Assembly: GCF_024231755.1 (NCBI RefSeq)
Contig: NZ_JAAEQH010000104.1
Coordinates: forward strand, 1 to 64,000
Source of the DNA: Neptuniibacter sp.
GTDB taxonomy: Bacteria; Pseudomonadota; Gammaproteobacteria; Pseudomonadales; Balneatricaceae
DNA: 64,000 bases
Reading direction: 5' to 3'
Of the stretch, positions 1 to 6,743 are shown in pieces. The translations under genes were made by a program, and so were the position numbers. The notes beneath the pieces are model-generated. The model was not told where the DNA came from. It saw only the letters and a list, made by a program, of their open reading frames with translations, and did not search any database. Position 1 is the stretch's first letter. The number at the start of each line of letters is the position of its first letter.

Positions 1-52
1 CGATGATATCCCTTTCCAAAATCCCTATAAGGGCATGGAGCTGGTGGTATGA
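1..52 (+). CDS. 3' end of an unidentified phage gene (partial)
   Basis: The reading frame from base 2 is open to a TGA at 50-52 and codes for 16 C-terminal residues ending in MELVV. The stop overlaps the ATG of the next gene (ATGA at 49-52), the translational-coupling arrangement used throughout this early operon. Too little is present to assign a function. Confidence 0.5.
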   Translation, partial: DDIPFQNPYKGMELVV

Positions 53-561
53 GCGGTCATCCGGATTGCTTGGTATGCAAGGGGAAGGGGTTTATCTCCT
101 CCCCGGTTCCAGGGGAAGTTGGAACTTGGCCCTGTGACTGTAACCGAGTGGATCTGGATAAGGCTATAAAGCAACTTTGTCTATCAGATAACGGCCATTT
201 TGAGACACAAACCGTTTTGAGTGCAGAAAGTGAGACGCAAATGGAACAAGAAGAAAAACAAGCGATCGATTTTACGGCAAAGAACTTCGAACTAATCAGG
301 TCTGGTAAGCGCACGACTATCCGTTTGGGTCGTAAAGACTACCCGCTGACAGGCTTTGATTTCACTTGTGATGGACTCCTTAGCGAATACACACCTGTTA
401 TCACTGAGTTACGACATATGCGCTTTAAGGGGCTGACTGTTCAGGATGCTATCAATGATGGCTTTAGTTCTATCGAGCAGCTTAGACAGGAACTAGAGCA
501 ATGCTACAGCCGCCGTGTTTCTGATTTTGACGAAGTAACCGTTGTTCGGTTTGAGGTGTGA
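49..561 (+). CDS. ASCH-domain protein with N-terminal CxxC zinc-knuckle-like segment
   Basis: A 170-residue phage protein. The C-terminal part (about residues 75-170) has the ASCH-like pattern: a hydrophobic strand, then LIRSGKRTTIR, then a conserved strand and a basic SRRVSDFDEV end. ASCH domains have a PUA-like beta-barrel fold and are thought to bind RNA or nucleotides. The N-terminus has C7xxC10 followed by GKG, and C29/C31, resembling half of a DnaJ-type zinc knuckle. A low-complexity acidic/Gln linker joins the two. It starts at the ATGA overlap with the preceding gene and its stop overlaps the next start, so it is part of the early operon. The nucleic-acid-binding role is a family inference. 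Confidence 0.6.
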   Translation: MSGHPDCLVCKGKGFISSPVPGEVGTWPCDCNRVDLDKAIKQLCLSDNGHFETQTVLSAESETQMEQEEKQAIDFTAKNFELIRSGKRTTIRLGRKDYPLTGFDFTCDGLLSEYTPVITELRHMRFKGLTVQDAINDGFSSIEQLRQELEQCYSRRVSDFDEVTVVRFEV

Positions 562-821
562 GCATGTTCAAGGTAACTGATTTTTCTGGGCTGCCAGTAA
601 CTAAAGACCTGCGGTTCCCTCTGCCCGTCGAAGAGTACAAGAAGAACCCATCACCAGAGGGCGGTGATATATCGGTAATGGTACTGACTAACGAAGATGA
701 CACCGAAGTGCTGGGAACCATTCAGCATTGGAAGGATATGCCTACCGGTATCGTGTGTGGGCAAGAATTATTCGAGACGTTGTCGAGCCATAAAAACATT
801 CCAAATGGGGCTAACGCATGA
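558..821 (+). CDS. hypothetical small phage protein
   Basis: The 87-codon frame starts at GTG 558, overlapping the previous stop. An alternative ATG at 564 would give 85 residues. The protein is soluble and acidic with no motif I recognise. It is retained because it fills the gap in an operon with 4-base overlaps at both ends; its stop overlaps the next ATG at 818. Function unknown. Confidence 0.65.
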   Translation: MSMFKVTDFSGLPVTKDLRFPLPVEEYKKNPSPEGGDISVMVLTNEDDTEVLGTIQHWKDMPTGIVCGQELFETLSSHKNIPNGANA

Positions 822-1192
822 GTGATTACGAGCCTGGCTTAGAGCCGCAGGAAACAGACCCATCTGGTAAAAGCCAGCATGAAGTCGGTGCCAAACTGGA
901 CCACGGAAAGAATCGACTAGCGCTGGTTCTGGGTGGTTTCACTAACGCCCTGCAGGCAGTGGGTGAGGTAGGCACGTTCGGCGCGAATAAGTACACCGAC
1001 AATGGCTGGAAGTCTGTAGAAAACGGTACCGAACGCTATACAGACGCAATGCTTCGCCACCAGTTTAAGGAGTTCGCTGGAGAGATTACGGATCCAGACA
1101 GCGAGAAAATGCACGCAGCGCATACCGCTTGGAATGCATTGGCTCGACTCGAGTTATTACTCCTGGAAGAGAAGGTCGCTGCTAATGCCTGA
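818..1192 (+). CDS. dATP/dGTP diphosphohydrolase-like protein (DUF5664/PF18909 type)
   Basis: A 124-residue protein. The core runs from KLDHGKNR at about residue 27 through GFTNALQAVGEV, FGANKYTDNGW, RYTDAMLRHQFKEF and HAAHTAWNALARLELL. These are the helices and conserved D/H/E positions of the phage family annotated as dATP/dGTP diphosphohydrolase N-terminal (formerly DUF5664). Some relatives reshape the nucleotide pool during infection. The His/Glu/Asp-rich four-helix layout is also reminiscent of all-alpha NTP pyrophosphatases (MazG-like). It is translationally coupled on both sides. The family match is good; substrate specificity cannot be read from sequence. Confidence 0.7.
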   Translation: MSDYEPGLEPQETDPSGKSQHEVGAKLDHGKNRLALVLGGFTNALQAVGEVGTFGANKYTDNGWKSVENGTERYTDAMLRHQFKEFAGEITDPDSEKMHAAHTAWNALARLELLLLEEKVAANA

Positions 1193-1502
1193 ATATACCC
1201 AAGGGCTGGCACTGGATGGCGTTGCTGTTCTTAAAGATGGTGTTCGGTTAACTGCTGAGGAGGTTATGGCAGAACTGAATGGCATCAATGGTTTGATCGA
1301 ATACATCCATTTCCTTGAGCGTAAGAACCTTGTCCCCAAAGAAGCAATCACCGAGGAGATAGCTGTTAAAGCGACAGCAGCTGCAGCTCGGGTGCTGGGA
1401 ATCGACGCTGATGAGTCGCAACCCACCAAGCTGGAACGATCGCAACTTCGGGAAGTGGTTATTGCCACTGTGGAATCTATTAAGGATCAGCTAGGGCGAT
1501 GA
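1185..1502 (+). CDS. hypothetical phage protein
   Basis: A 105-residue protein from ATG 1185, which overlaps the end of the preceding gene by 8 bases. The frame is open further upstream to 1134, but that start would lie deep inside the upstream gene. It is mostly helical, with an Ala-rich patch (KATAAAARVLGI) and an acidic N-terminal half. No domain recognised. It ends in an ATGA overlap with a 22-codon ORF. Confidence 0.6.
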   Translation: MPEYTQGLALDGVAVLKDGVRLTAEEVMAELNGINGLIEYIHFLERKNLVPKEAITEEIAVKATAAAARVLGIDADESQPTKLERSQLREVVIATVESIKDQLGR

Positions 1503-1567
1503 GACGAAACCTGCTTTGGCTGTATATGGAACACGCTTACTACGAACTAGGGTGGGAACAAGCATGA
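1499..1567 (+). CDS. 22-residue micro-ORF in the early operon
   Basis: ATG 1499 overlaps the previous stop (ATGA) and the TGA at 1565-1567 overlaps the next ATG at 1564. The product starts MRRNLLWLYMEHAYYE, aromatic and hydrophobic. The perfect stop/start coupling on both sides is the only argument that it is translated. It may act mainly to carry ribosomes to the next small gene. Confidence 0.4.
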   Translation: MRRNLLWLYMEHAYYELGWEQA

Positions 1568-1671
1568 GCACAGTAACACTGCCTTGGAAGATATTCTCAG
1601 TGGTGTTTTGGGCCGCACTGGTTTTGGTGCCGCTTGGGTTATTAGCCCTGGCTATACGGAGCTGCGCTTAA
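1564..1671 (+). CDS. 35-residue single-TM peptide
   Basis: ATG 1564 to TAA 1671. After a short polar start, about residues 10-30 form one strongly hydrophobic segment (IFSVVFWAALVLVPLGLLAL), followed by a basic/Cys tail. It is coupled at both ends (ATGA upstream, TAATG downstream). It is probably a small inner-membrane peptide. Role unknown. Confidence 0.45.
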   Translation: MSTVTLPWKIFSVVFWAALVLVPLGLLALAIRSCA

Positions 1672-1877
1672 TGGATAAGGGTAGAAGACCTATGCGGATT
1701 ATCAGTACAGACCATCTGCCATGGCGGTTCTTAGCGGTGGTGATATATACAGGGTGTTCTCTAATGTTTTTCCTGTTGCTGTCAGCTCTTGGTGTAAGTG
1801 ACAGCAGGGCGATGATATCTGCAGTCGTGTTTGCTTCTTTGCTAGGAGCATTTAATAAGTTCGAGCCGAGGGGATAA
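1671..1877 (+). CDS. small membrane protein, hypothetical
   Basis: The ATG at 1671 overlaps the preceding TAA, giving 68 residues. A longer frame exists to 1584 but would overlap the upstream peptide gene. The basic N-terminus (MDKGRRPMR) is followed by two hydrophobic helices, about residues 21-42 and 46-60, so positive-inside topology predicts both ends in the cytoplasm. No family recognised. Confidence 0.5.
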   Translation: MDKGRRPMRIISTDHLPWRFLAVVIYTGCSLMFFLLLSALGVSDSRAMISAVVFASLLGAFNKFEPRG

Positions 1878-1880
1878 GGG

Positions 1881-2156
1881 ATGTATAGCTGTGCATCTGG
1901 TTGCGGTGGGACGGTTAGAGTTTACGGGTGTAAATGGTGTCCTGACTGTTACCCAAATTTCAGCATGGGGCATGCCTGTAAAGAAAGAGCCTTTGTCGTG
2001 GTGGCGGGGAAGTATGACGAATTCGAAGGCGAACAGATCGAAAACTTTAAATACTGCTCTGAGCCAATGTTGTTAGAAGATGCTGAGAAGGATTTAGAAA
2101 GATTTAAAGGCTATCCGTTTGCTCGGATTGAGTATCAGGCGGCAGATAACAGCTAG
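1881..2156 (+). CDS. Cys-rich small hypothetical protein
   Basis: A 91-residue protein starting MYSCASGCGG with a CKWCPDCYP segment, so five cysteines fall in the first 25 residues. This suggests a small zinc-binding knuckle. The C-terminal half is acidic and helical. It lies 3 bases after the preceding gene with GGGGATAAGGG as a plausible ribosome site. No named family recognised. Confidence 0.55.
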   Translation: MYSCASGCGGTVRVYGCKWCPDCYPNFSMGHACKERAFVVVAGKYDEFEGEQIENFKYCSEPMLLEDAEKDLERFKGYPFARIEYQAADNS

Positions 2157-2187
2157 CAACCAATCGTTATACCTACGAGGTGAAATT

Positions 2188-2508
2188 ATGAACGATATAG
2201 ATATTGAAAAAGAGATTCAGGAAAAAGGTTTGAACGCTCCGCGTGTGCCACTGGACAACCTGCACGCGAAGATTAAAGAGGTCGAAATCGTTAAGCACGT
2301 TTCTGTTTCAGGGCAGGTCCTCCGTTGGGCGGTACTGACAATGGAAAACGGCTTTGCTGTGACTGGCAGTCCGTCATGTTCAGTATCTTGCGAAAATGAT
2401 GATGTAGAACTTGGCGAGAAGATCGCTATCAAGAATGCAGAGAATGAGGTATGGGCGCTTGAAGGGTACGCGCTGAAGCAAAAGTTGTATGAACAACCCT
2501 CTACATAA
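2188..2508 (+). CDS. Gp49 family protein (phage N4 Gp49 / Sf6 Gp66 type)
   Basis: A 106-residue protein from ATG 2188, preceded by ACGAGGTGAAATT. The N-terminal helix ends in KGLNAPRVPLDNLHAKI, and later come LTMENGFAVTGSPSCSV, GEKIAIKNAENEVWALEGYALK. This is the signature of the Gp49 family (PF13876), widespread and small in tailed phages, with no established biochemical role. The frame extends upstream to 2119 but the ATG with the ribosome site is preferred. Confidence 0.75.
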   Translation: MNDIDIEKEIQEKGLNAPRVPLDNLHAKIKEVEIVKHVSVSGQVLRWAVLTMENGFAVTGSPSCSVSCENDDVELGEKIAIKNAENEVWALEGYALKQKLYEQPST

Positions 2509-2529
2509 CTTTCTCATGGAGGATTGAAC

Positions 2530-2772
2530 ATGGAGCCAAAAGCAGGAAACGAGTATCCAGACAAGGATTTAACACCTGAGCACTCTAAGCGTAATACGCC
2601 AGACGATGAGCCTCTACACCCTGATATATCCGCTGCATATGACTATGTTGATTCAGTTCTGGATACGAGCGATTTCAAAGACTCATATGCATGGCACGGG
2701 TGGGCATTAAGAGAAGCTTTTCTAGCTGGCATAAGCCACGCAGAGAAGCACGCAGAAGGCAAACAGCCCTAA
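2530..2772 (+). CDS. hypothetical acidic phage protein
   Basis: An 80-residue protein from ATG 2530 behind CATGGAGGATTGA. A TTG two codons upstream is less likely. The N-terminal half is polar and probably disordered (charged, Pro-rich). The C-terminal half, SYAWHGWALREAFLAGISHAEKH, looks like one amphipathic helix pair. Similar short proteins occur in phage early regions; no function known to me. Confidence 0.55.
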   Translation: MEPKAGNEYPDKDLTPEHSKRNTPDDEPLHPDISAAYDYVDSVLDTSDFKDSYAWHGWALREAFLAGISHAEKHAEGKQP

Positions 2773-2820
2773 GTTAGTCGGCCATACGGTCTTATATGCA
2801 CGCAAGAGGTCTACAAAATA

Positions 2821-3267
2821 ATGAGAATCGGAATAGATCCGGACTTGATTAAAAGTGGTGCAGCTGTAGTGGTAGATGGGCAGCTGCAGGAACTCCACGC
2901 TCTGACATTCTTTGAACTGATCCAGTTCATTGATAAACACAGGGAAGGCACTCGGTTCTTCCTGGAAGATGTAGAGCATGACAAGGCTGTTTATATACGC
3001 CCCGGTACGAATCGCAAGCAGATGCTAAAGATTGCCCAGAACGTTGGGAGTGTTAAAGCGATTGGACGACTGTTGCATGGTTACCTGCAGGACTCCGGTG
3101 CTGACTATGTTCTGGTTAAGCCTCTGCAGGGTTACTACAAGCGAGCTAAGAAAGACGCGGATTTCTTTAAAAAGTTAACTGGCTGGGAAGGCCGAACAAA
3201 CGAAGACAAACGAGATGCCGCTCTACTGGCATTGTATGGCGATACTTCCAAACTCAGACTGGGGTAA
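2821..3267 (+). CDS. RuvC-like Holliday-junction resolvase (RNase H fold)
   Basis: A 148-residue protein starting MRIGIDPDLIKSG, the first strand of the RuvC/RNase H fold with catalytic Asp6. A second acidic site follows strand 4 (FFLEDVEHD, around residue 50), and a C-terminal NEDKRDAALLALYG supplies the last two acidic residues. The pattern D...E...D-x3-D and the length agree with phage RuvC-type resolvases, which cut branched DNA before packaging. It immediately precedes the late regulator gene, where lambdoid phages carry Rap/RusA-type nucleases. An active enzyme is likely; cleavage specificity is unknown. Confidence 0.7.
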   Translation: MRIGIDPDLIKSGAAVVVDGQLQELHALTFFELIQFIDKHREGTRFFLEDVEHDKAVYIRPGTNRKQMLKIAQNVGSVKAIGRLLHGYLQDSGADYVLVKPLQGYYKRAKKDADFFKKLTGWEGRTNEDKRDAALLALYGDTSKLRLG

Positions 3268-3269
3268 GC

Positions 3270-3755
3270 ATGGCTTCTGAAAACATTAGAGCTGACGTTA
3301 TCAATGTTGTTGACCGCTATATAGCAGTCAGCCTGGTAAAGGAACTGAATAAGGATGCTGGGTGGCGCTCTGAGCACATGCTAGGGCGTATGGCTGACTA
3401 TTTAGGTCAACTGCCTCACTCGCAGGGTGGTGGTAACAGTAACGGTGCCATGATCCACCAGCTTTCTATGATGTTTGCAGAGCCTGACGATCCACATACT
3501 AAATGGGCGTGTGCTGCTATGGATTTATTGAAGCTTAAGAGCGAGCGTAACCATGATGCTCTATTCGGATATGTATTGCTCCGCAATCGTCCGGATCCGC
3601 TGGTGGAAGGTAGCGAGTGCCATACAGCTGCAGCGATCGGAAGGGCAGTGGAGATGTCTCGTTCTGCTCTTTATAAGAATCTCGCAGCGGCGGAAGAGTT
3701 TCTGATTAAGCTGATTGATATGTATGAGATGGGTGGTCTACTTAAGGCCGCATGA
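3270..3755 (+). CDS. probable late-gene regulator (Q/ArpU-like antiterminator or activator)
   Basis: A 161-residue protein, 2 bases after the resolvase gene. The C-terminal part has an AIGRAVEMSRSALYKNLAAAEEF segment that reads as a sigma-region-4-like helix-turn-helix. The central half has a helical core with KWACAAMDLLKLKSERNHD. Overall layout and position (last early gene, after a RuvC-like nuclease and before the lysis genes) match phage Q/ArpU/RinA-type late regulators. A promoter followed closely by terminators lies downstream at 6622-6725, which would suit antitermination. The assignment rests on layout and the HTH, not on a confident family match. Confidence 0.5.
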   Translation: MASENIRADVINVVDRYIAVSLVKELNKDAGWRSEHMLGRMADYLGQLPHSQGGGNSNGAMIHQLSMMFAEPDDPHTKWACAAMDLLKLKSERNHDALFGYVLLRNRPDPLVEGSECHTAAAIGRAVEMSRSALYKNLAAAEEFLIKLIDMYEMGGLLKAA

Positions 3756-3782
3756 GAATATGCGTAGATGAAACTTTAAAAG

Positions 3783-3818
3783 CCTTCACTGACACTTCTT
3801 AGGGAATAATAGTGAAGG
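3783..3818 (+). repeat. 8-bp inverted repeat after the early operon
   Basis: CCTTCACT (3783-3790) and AGTGAAGG (3811-3818) are perfect inverted arms around a 20-base loop. No T-run follows, so it is more likely an operator or RNA-processing structure than an intrinsic terminator. It lies between the late regulator and the accessory membrane-protein gene. Confidence 0.45.
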
Positions 3819-3869
3819 TATACTGGCTTGAACTTAGATTCATTTTCTACAGGGACGACGTTACAACAC

Positions 3870-5045
3870 ATGGAAACACCCAAAAACGAACAAGCGATAA
3901 AAGCTGTAGCTTATCGTGATGCAATCAACTTGACTCGCTCGCAGCTGGTGAGCACTACTCCTTTACTCGATCCTAACGATCCGTTAATAACTGAAATTGA
4001 CGGATTGATTGAGACGTTCGACATTCTCCATCAGAAGTATCAAAAAGGTATAGCGCATTATCTGTCTGCATTAGAGAGCGTGCCTATTCAAGATAAGTGC
4101 ATTAGTGTTACCAGAAAATTAGAGGCCCGAGGGGAGCCTTTCATTGATATTGCTGCCCAAGTAACAAGATACTGGGGGAAAGTGGATCCATCGTGCATTG
4201 AAGAGGCAAAGAGGATTGAAAGGCGAAACAGCTCTTCTTCTGATCTAAATTTATTAGACAAGCCCATCACAAGCCTTGAAGCAGATATTGAATCTAAGCC
4301 TACTACTGAACGATTAGCTCAGCTCGAAACCCAAGTCCGAGGCATTTCAGAAGCTATCTCCGCAGAGTCTCTTAAAGAACTTAAAGCCGAAGCGGAAACC
4401 AATATTGAATTAAGTAAGAACTATATAGCAGATGCTAAAGTGGCCTCGATAGCTACGAGGGCAGCAGCTGATAAAGCGATAAAAGAAATAAAGGACAGTA
4501 ATTCAGAGGCTTATCAATACACGGTAGCTAGAGAGTATATTGAAAGCGCTGACGATGAAGAAGGACATGCTAACAAGTATCGATTGCTATCAGTGATTAG
4601 TCTCAGCACAGCGATCGCTTTGGTGTTCTCAGCATTATTCTTGCTGTCTGATACACAGACTATAACCCGGACAAGCTCTGAACCTACGGTCACAACTGTA
4701 ATCCAGGAGGTTAGCTACACCTTTGACCCTGTTAAAGGTTATTTGCTGGGATCGTTGACCCTATTACTGACTATTCTCTCTGCGTATTTGGCGAGAGAAT
4801 CGGCAAAGCATCGTATACAGATGAATGCTTATAGGCAGATTGCCATGAATACATCTGTAGTAAAAAATATTACAGGTAGTTTAGATAAGGATACAGAGGC
4901 TGAGATAGTCTCTAACCTTGCGAAATACTTATTCTCTAATCCCGTTGGGGTCGGTCTAACAGCGCCTAATGACGGCCCGCCAATCAATGTGGCAGAGTTA
5001 ATTACTAAGCTGGTGGAAAAAATAAACCCACCTGACAAGCCATAG
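3870..5045 (+). CDS. two-TM coiled-coil membrane protein (accessory phage gene)
   Basis: ATG 3870 gives 391 residues; a TTG at 3828 would add 14. The long N-terminal part is charged and helical (residues about 130-235 are coiled-coil-like, Glu/Ala/Lys rich). It is followed by two membrane segments: YRLLSVISLSTAIALVFSAL and, after a short periplasmic loop of about 30 residues, LLGSLTLLLTILSAYL. A soluble tail of about 85 residues follows. Both large domains should face the cytoplasm. It has its own leader, is separated from the early operon, and converges on a PDZ-TM gene, so it looks like a lysogenic-conversion or exclusion gene rather than a virion gene. No family recognised. Confidence 0.6.
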   Translation: METPKNEQAIKAVAYRDAINLTRSQLVSTTPLLDPNDPLITEIDGLIETFDILHQKYQKGIAHYLSALESVPIQDKCISVTRKLEARGEPFIDIAAQVTRYWGKVDPSCIEEAKRIERRNSSSSDLNLLDKPITSLEADIESKPTTERLAQLETQVRGISEAISAESLKELKAEAETNIELSKNYIADAKVASIATRAAADKAIKEIKDSNSEAYQYTVAREYIESADDEEGHANKYRLLSVISLSTAIALVFSALFLLSDTQTITRTSSEPTVTTVIQEVSYTFDPVKGYLLGSLTLLLTILSAYLARESAKHRIQMNAYRQIAMNTSVVKNITGSLDKDTEAEIVSNLAKYLFSNPVGVGLTAPNDGPPINVAELITKLVEKINPPDKP

Positions 5046-5067
5046 AGCTATTTGGTAATTAGAAGAA

Positions 5068-5106
5068 AGCCTTCCCGTTCATTATGAATAGGAAGGCTAA
5101 ATTTTT
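5068..5106. terminator. bidirectional intrinsic terminator
   Basis: AGCCTTCC (5068-5075) pairs with GGAAGGCT (5091-5098) and is followed by AAATTTTTT. An A-rich stretch precedes the stem for the opposite direction. It sits between the convergent ends of the coiled-coil membrane gene and the PDZ gene and suits both. Confidence 0.8.
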
Positions 5107-5531
5107 TAGAGAATCATTGCTGCAAGGATGCCGTATATAAACATAACGATGGCTATGGCAGGTATCGAAGCGAGAGACCACTTAACCATAAAGAAGACCA
5201 TAGATATAAAGCTCATGTTTATATCGGTAACCACAACTTCTTGAGGCAGTGGTTTGACCCGTTTCTTTGGCTTAACATCTTCCTCTGTACAGACTAAGCC
5301 AAGCGGAGCGGAAGTTGTTAGCTCAATTTCAATAGGCTCATCATTGCGTAATAGGGTTAATGTGACATTTTCTTTTCCTTGTGACTTAGCTTTTCCAACG
5401 CAAACCGATAGGTCTCTATTAGTCTGTATTGGGTTGCCATCGTAATCCTTTAATATGTCTCCTTGCTGAAAACCTAATTCAGCCGCTTGTCCCTGATCCT
5501 TGACCGTTTCTATCACTAAACTTTTAGACAT
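5106..5531 (-). CDS. PDZ-domain protein with C-terminal membrane anchor
   Basis: A 141-residue protein. Residues about 5-78 form a PDZ-like domain (GQAAELGFQQGDILKDYDG, then NRDLSVCVG and VTLTLLRNDEPIEIEL), resembling the peptide-binding modules of DegP or RseP. A basic Pro-rich linker (VKPKKRVKPLPQ) leads to one hydrophobic segment near the C-terminus (about residues 112-138) that would anchor it. No signal peptide or protease domain is present, so the PDZ should be cytoplasmic. A PDZ-only tail-anchored protein is unusual for a phage; it could bind a host membrane protease or the neighbouring coiled-coil protein. Function unknown. Confidence 0.65.
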   Translation of the reverse strand: MSKSLVIETVKDQGQAAELGFQQGDILKDYDGNPIQTNRDLSVCVGKAKSQGKENVTLTLLRNDEPIEIELTTSAPLGLVCTEEDVKPKKRVKPLPQEVVVTDINMSFISMVFFMVKWSLASIPAIAIVMFIYGILAAMIL

Positions 5532-5615
5532 TTAATAATCCTTATATTTCCCTAATGGTTTAAAAGCGGGATGGATTGTAGCACTTAATGCCTAAAAGGT
5601 TTGTCTGTGGGATGG

Positions 5616-5652
5616 GTGATCCGATCGGGTAGTAGGTGTTCGATCGGATCAC
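5616..5652. repeat. perfect 12-bp inverted repeat
   Basis: GTGATCCGATCG (5616-5627) and CGATCGGATCAC (5641-5652) are exact inverted arms around a 13-base spacer. It lies just downstream of the antitoxin stop and upstream of the PDZ gene, both reverse-strand. No T-run follows on either strand. It could be a strong RNA hairpin ending the antitoxin message or an operator for the PDZ gene. It contains several GATC sites. Confidence 0.65.
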
Positions 5653-5663
5653 ATTTATAGGGG

Positions 5664-5987
5664 CTAGTGGCTTAAGCTGAATAGCTCGCCTGGCGAATGA
5701 ATGCCTTCACGTTCTTGGCATAGTTTGAATAAGCGGAAAATGTTTTTGCAGGTTCCGTTGCCTGCTGGGCTTAACATTCGGCGTAGCCCTGATTCTTTCA
5801 TTTGCATGTCTTCAGACACTTCTTTAAATGCCTGAGTACCGTTTAGGTAATCTCGAAACATTGAGTTGCCAACTGCAATGTCGCCTTCGAGATAGGATTC
5901 TAGTGCTTCAAGTAGTAATCCTTTTCTGTATTCTGGATCTTTACAGAGCTCCATTACGGTGTCTTTGAATTCACGAGTTAGTGCCAT
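5664..5987 (-). CDS. HI1420-type antitoxin (HigA-like, addiction-module antidote)
   Basis: From ATG 5987, 107 residues (a GTG one codon upstream is possible). It has the features of the putative addiction-module antidote family: an N-terminal helical region (SYLEGDIAVGNSMFRDYL) followed by a degenerate helix-turn-helix with MKESGLRRMLSPAGNGTCKNIFRLFKLC. This family is encoded directly downstream of its toxin, as here (72-base gap, same strand). It should bind and neutralise the toxin and repress the shared promoter, probably through the palindrome at 6499-6514. Confidence 0.75.
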   Translation of the reverse strand: MALTREFKDTVMELCKDPEYRKGLLLEALESYLEGDIAVGNSMFRDYLNGTQAFKEVSEDMQMKESGLRRMLSPAGNGTCKNIFRLFKLCQEREGIHSPGELFSLSH

Positions 5988-6062
5988 CACTCATCTCACT
6001 TTTTCATTATGGCGCTTTTATTATTCTTGTTAGTAGCTATACCTGATTAGGTTCGTCGATAT

Positions 6063-6473
6063 TTAATTTTTTCGTTTGGTTTTCTTTTTTCGCTTTCTAT
6101 TAGCGATATTAGATCGGTTTGGTTGTTTAGGTTTTCTGCTTAGGTAGTCCTGGTGGTAATCCTTTGCTTTATTAATAGCCGCTTGCTGGTCTGATTTATC
6201 ACTGCCTGCAAACAGGATAATTAGATCGCCGCCTTCAGTTATGTAATAGATCCGGTAGCCGGGGCCATAGTCGATTCTATGTTCGTGTAATCCATTACCG
6301 TCCGTAATAGCTTTATGGTCACCAAAGTTACCTGCTTCCATTCGGGTAATTGCCTTGGTAACTTTGGTCTTAGCTCGTACATCCTTGAGGTCGAACATCC
6401 ATTCTTTAAATGGGGCTTTACCTTCCTCTGTTTCGTACTCTTTTGCTTTACGCTCTACTACTGGTATCGGCAT
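6063..6473 (-). CDS. HigB/RelE-type toxin (HI1419-like, Gp49-like) with a very basic C-terminal tail
   Basis: A 136-residue protein. The core (about 1-105) has the family pattern: FKEWMFDLKDVRAKTKVTKA, RMEAGNFGDHKAI, GLHEHRIDYGPGYRIYYI and IILFAGSDKSDQQAAINKA. This is the phage-derived Gp49-like/addiction-module killer family (PF05973), ribosome-dependent or free mRNA interferases. Members are usually about 95-110 residues. Here about 25 extra residues end in a Lys/Arg-rich tail with nine basic residues in the last eleven, which could strengthen RNA or ribosome binding. It is first in a toxin-then-antitoxin operon. Confidence 0.78.
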   Translation of the reverse strand: MPIPVVERKAKEYETEEGKAPFKEWMFDLKDVRAKTKVTKAITRMEAGNFGDHKAITDGNGLHEHRIDYGPGYRIYYITEGGDLIILFAGSDKSDQQAAINKAKDYHQDYLSRKPKQPNRSNIANRKRKKKTKRKN

Positions 6474-6498
6474 CTAAGGTGCTTATCCTTCTTATAAG

Positions 6499-6514
6499 AT
6501 AACATATATGTTAT
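6499..6514. promoter_or_regulatory. 16-bp palindromic operator upstream of the toxin-antitoxin operon
   Basis: ATAACATATATGTTAT is a perfect 16-bp palindrome centred about 33 bases upstream of the toxin start. Position and symmetry are what is expected for the autoregulatory operator of a type II toxin-antitoxin operon. Binding by the HTH antitoxin is inferred. Confidence 0.65.
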
Positions 6515-6621
6515 TAAGTTCAATGCTACCTAGGTTTGTAGTTTGATGCCAGTGGGTTTAAAGGGAAAAATGCATAATTACTGTTTTTTTATCCATGCTG
6601 TAAAAATAATCAGTAAGTGTC

Positions 6622-6650
6622 TTGATTAAACGAGACAAATAACATACCCT
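6622..6650 (+). promoter_or_regulatory. candidate late (pR'-like) promoter
   Basis: TTGATT (6622-6627), a 17-base spacer, then TACCCT (6645-6650) oriented toward the lysis genes. The -10 match is weak. Two terminator hairpins start only about 10 and 45 bases after the expected transcript start. This is the layout of lambdoid pR'-tR', where a Q protein overrides early termination. Inference from position and spacing. Confidence 0.4.
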
Positions 6651-6662
6651 AATTTGTAAGTT

Positions 6663-6694
6663 GGGAGAGTTGCCTAAAGGCGCTCTCCCTTTTT
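6663..6694 (+). terminator. intrinsic terminator, possibly the late-leader tR'
   Basis: GGGAGAG (6663-6669) pairs with CTCTCCC (6683-6689) around a 13-base loop and is followed by TTTTTATT. It lies directly after a candidate promoter and before the endolysin gene, so unless it is overridden it would block late transcription. Confidence 0.75.
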
Positions 6695-6699
6695 ATTGG

Positions 6700-6725
6700 G
6701 CCTCGCTAATCAGCGGGGCTTTTTC
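6700..6725 (+). terminator. second tandem terminator before the lysis cassette
   Basis: GCCTCGCT (6700-6707) pairs with AGCGGGGC (6712-6719) with one wobble, followed by TTTTTCG. It follows the first hairpin by 10 bases. Tandem leader terminators fit an antitermination-controlled late operon. Confidence 0.7.
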
Positions 6726-6743
6726 GTTTCTGGAGTATGCAAA

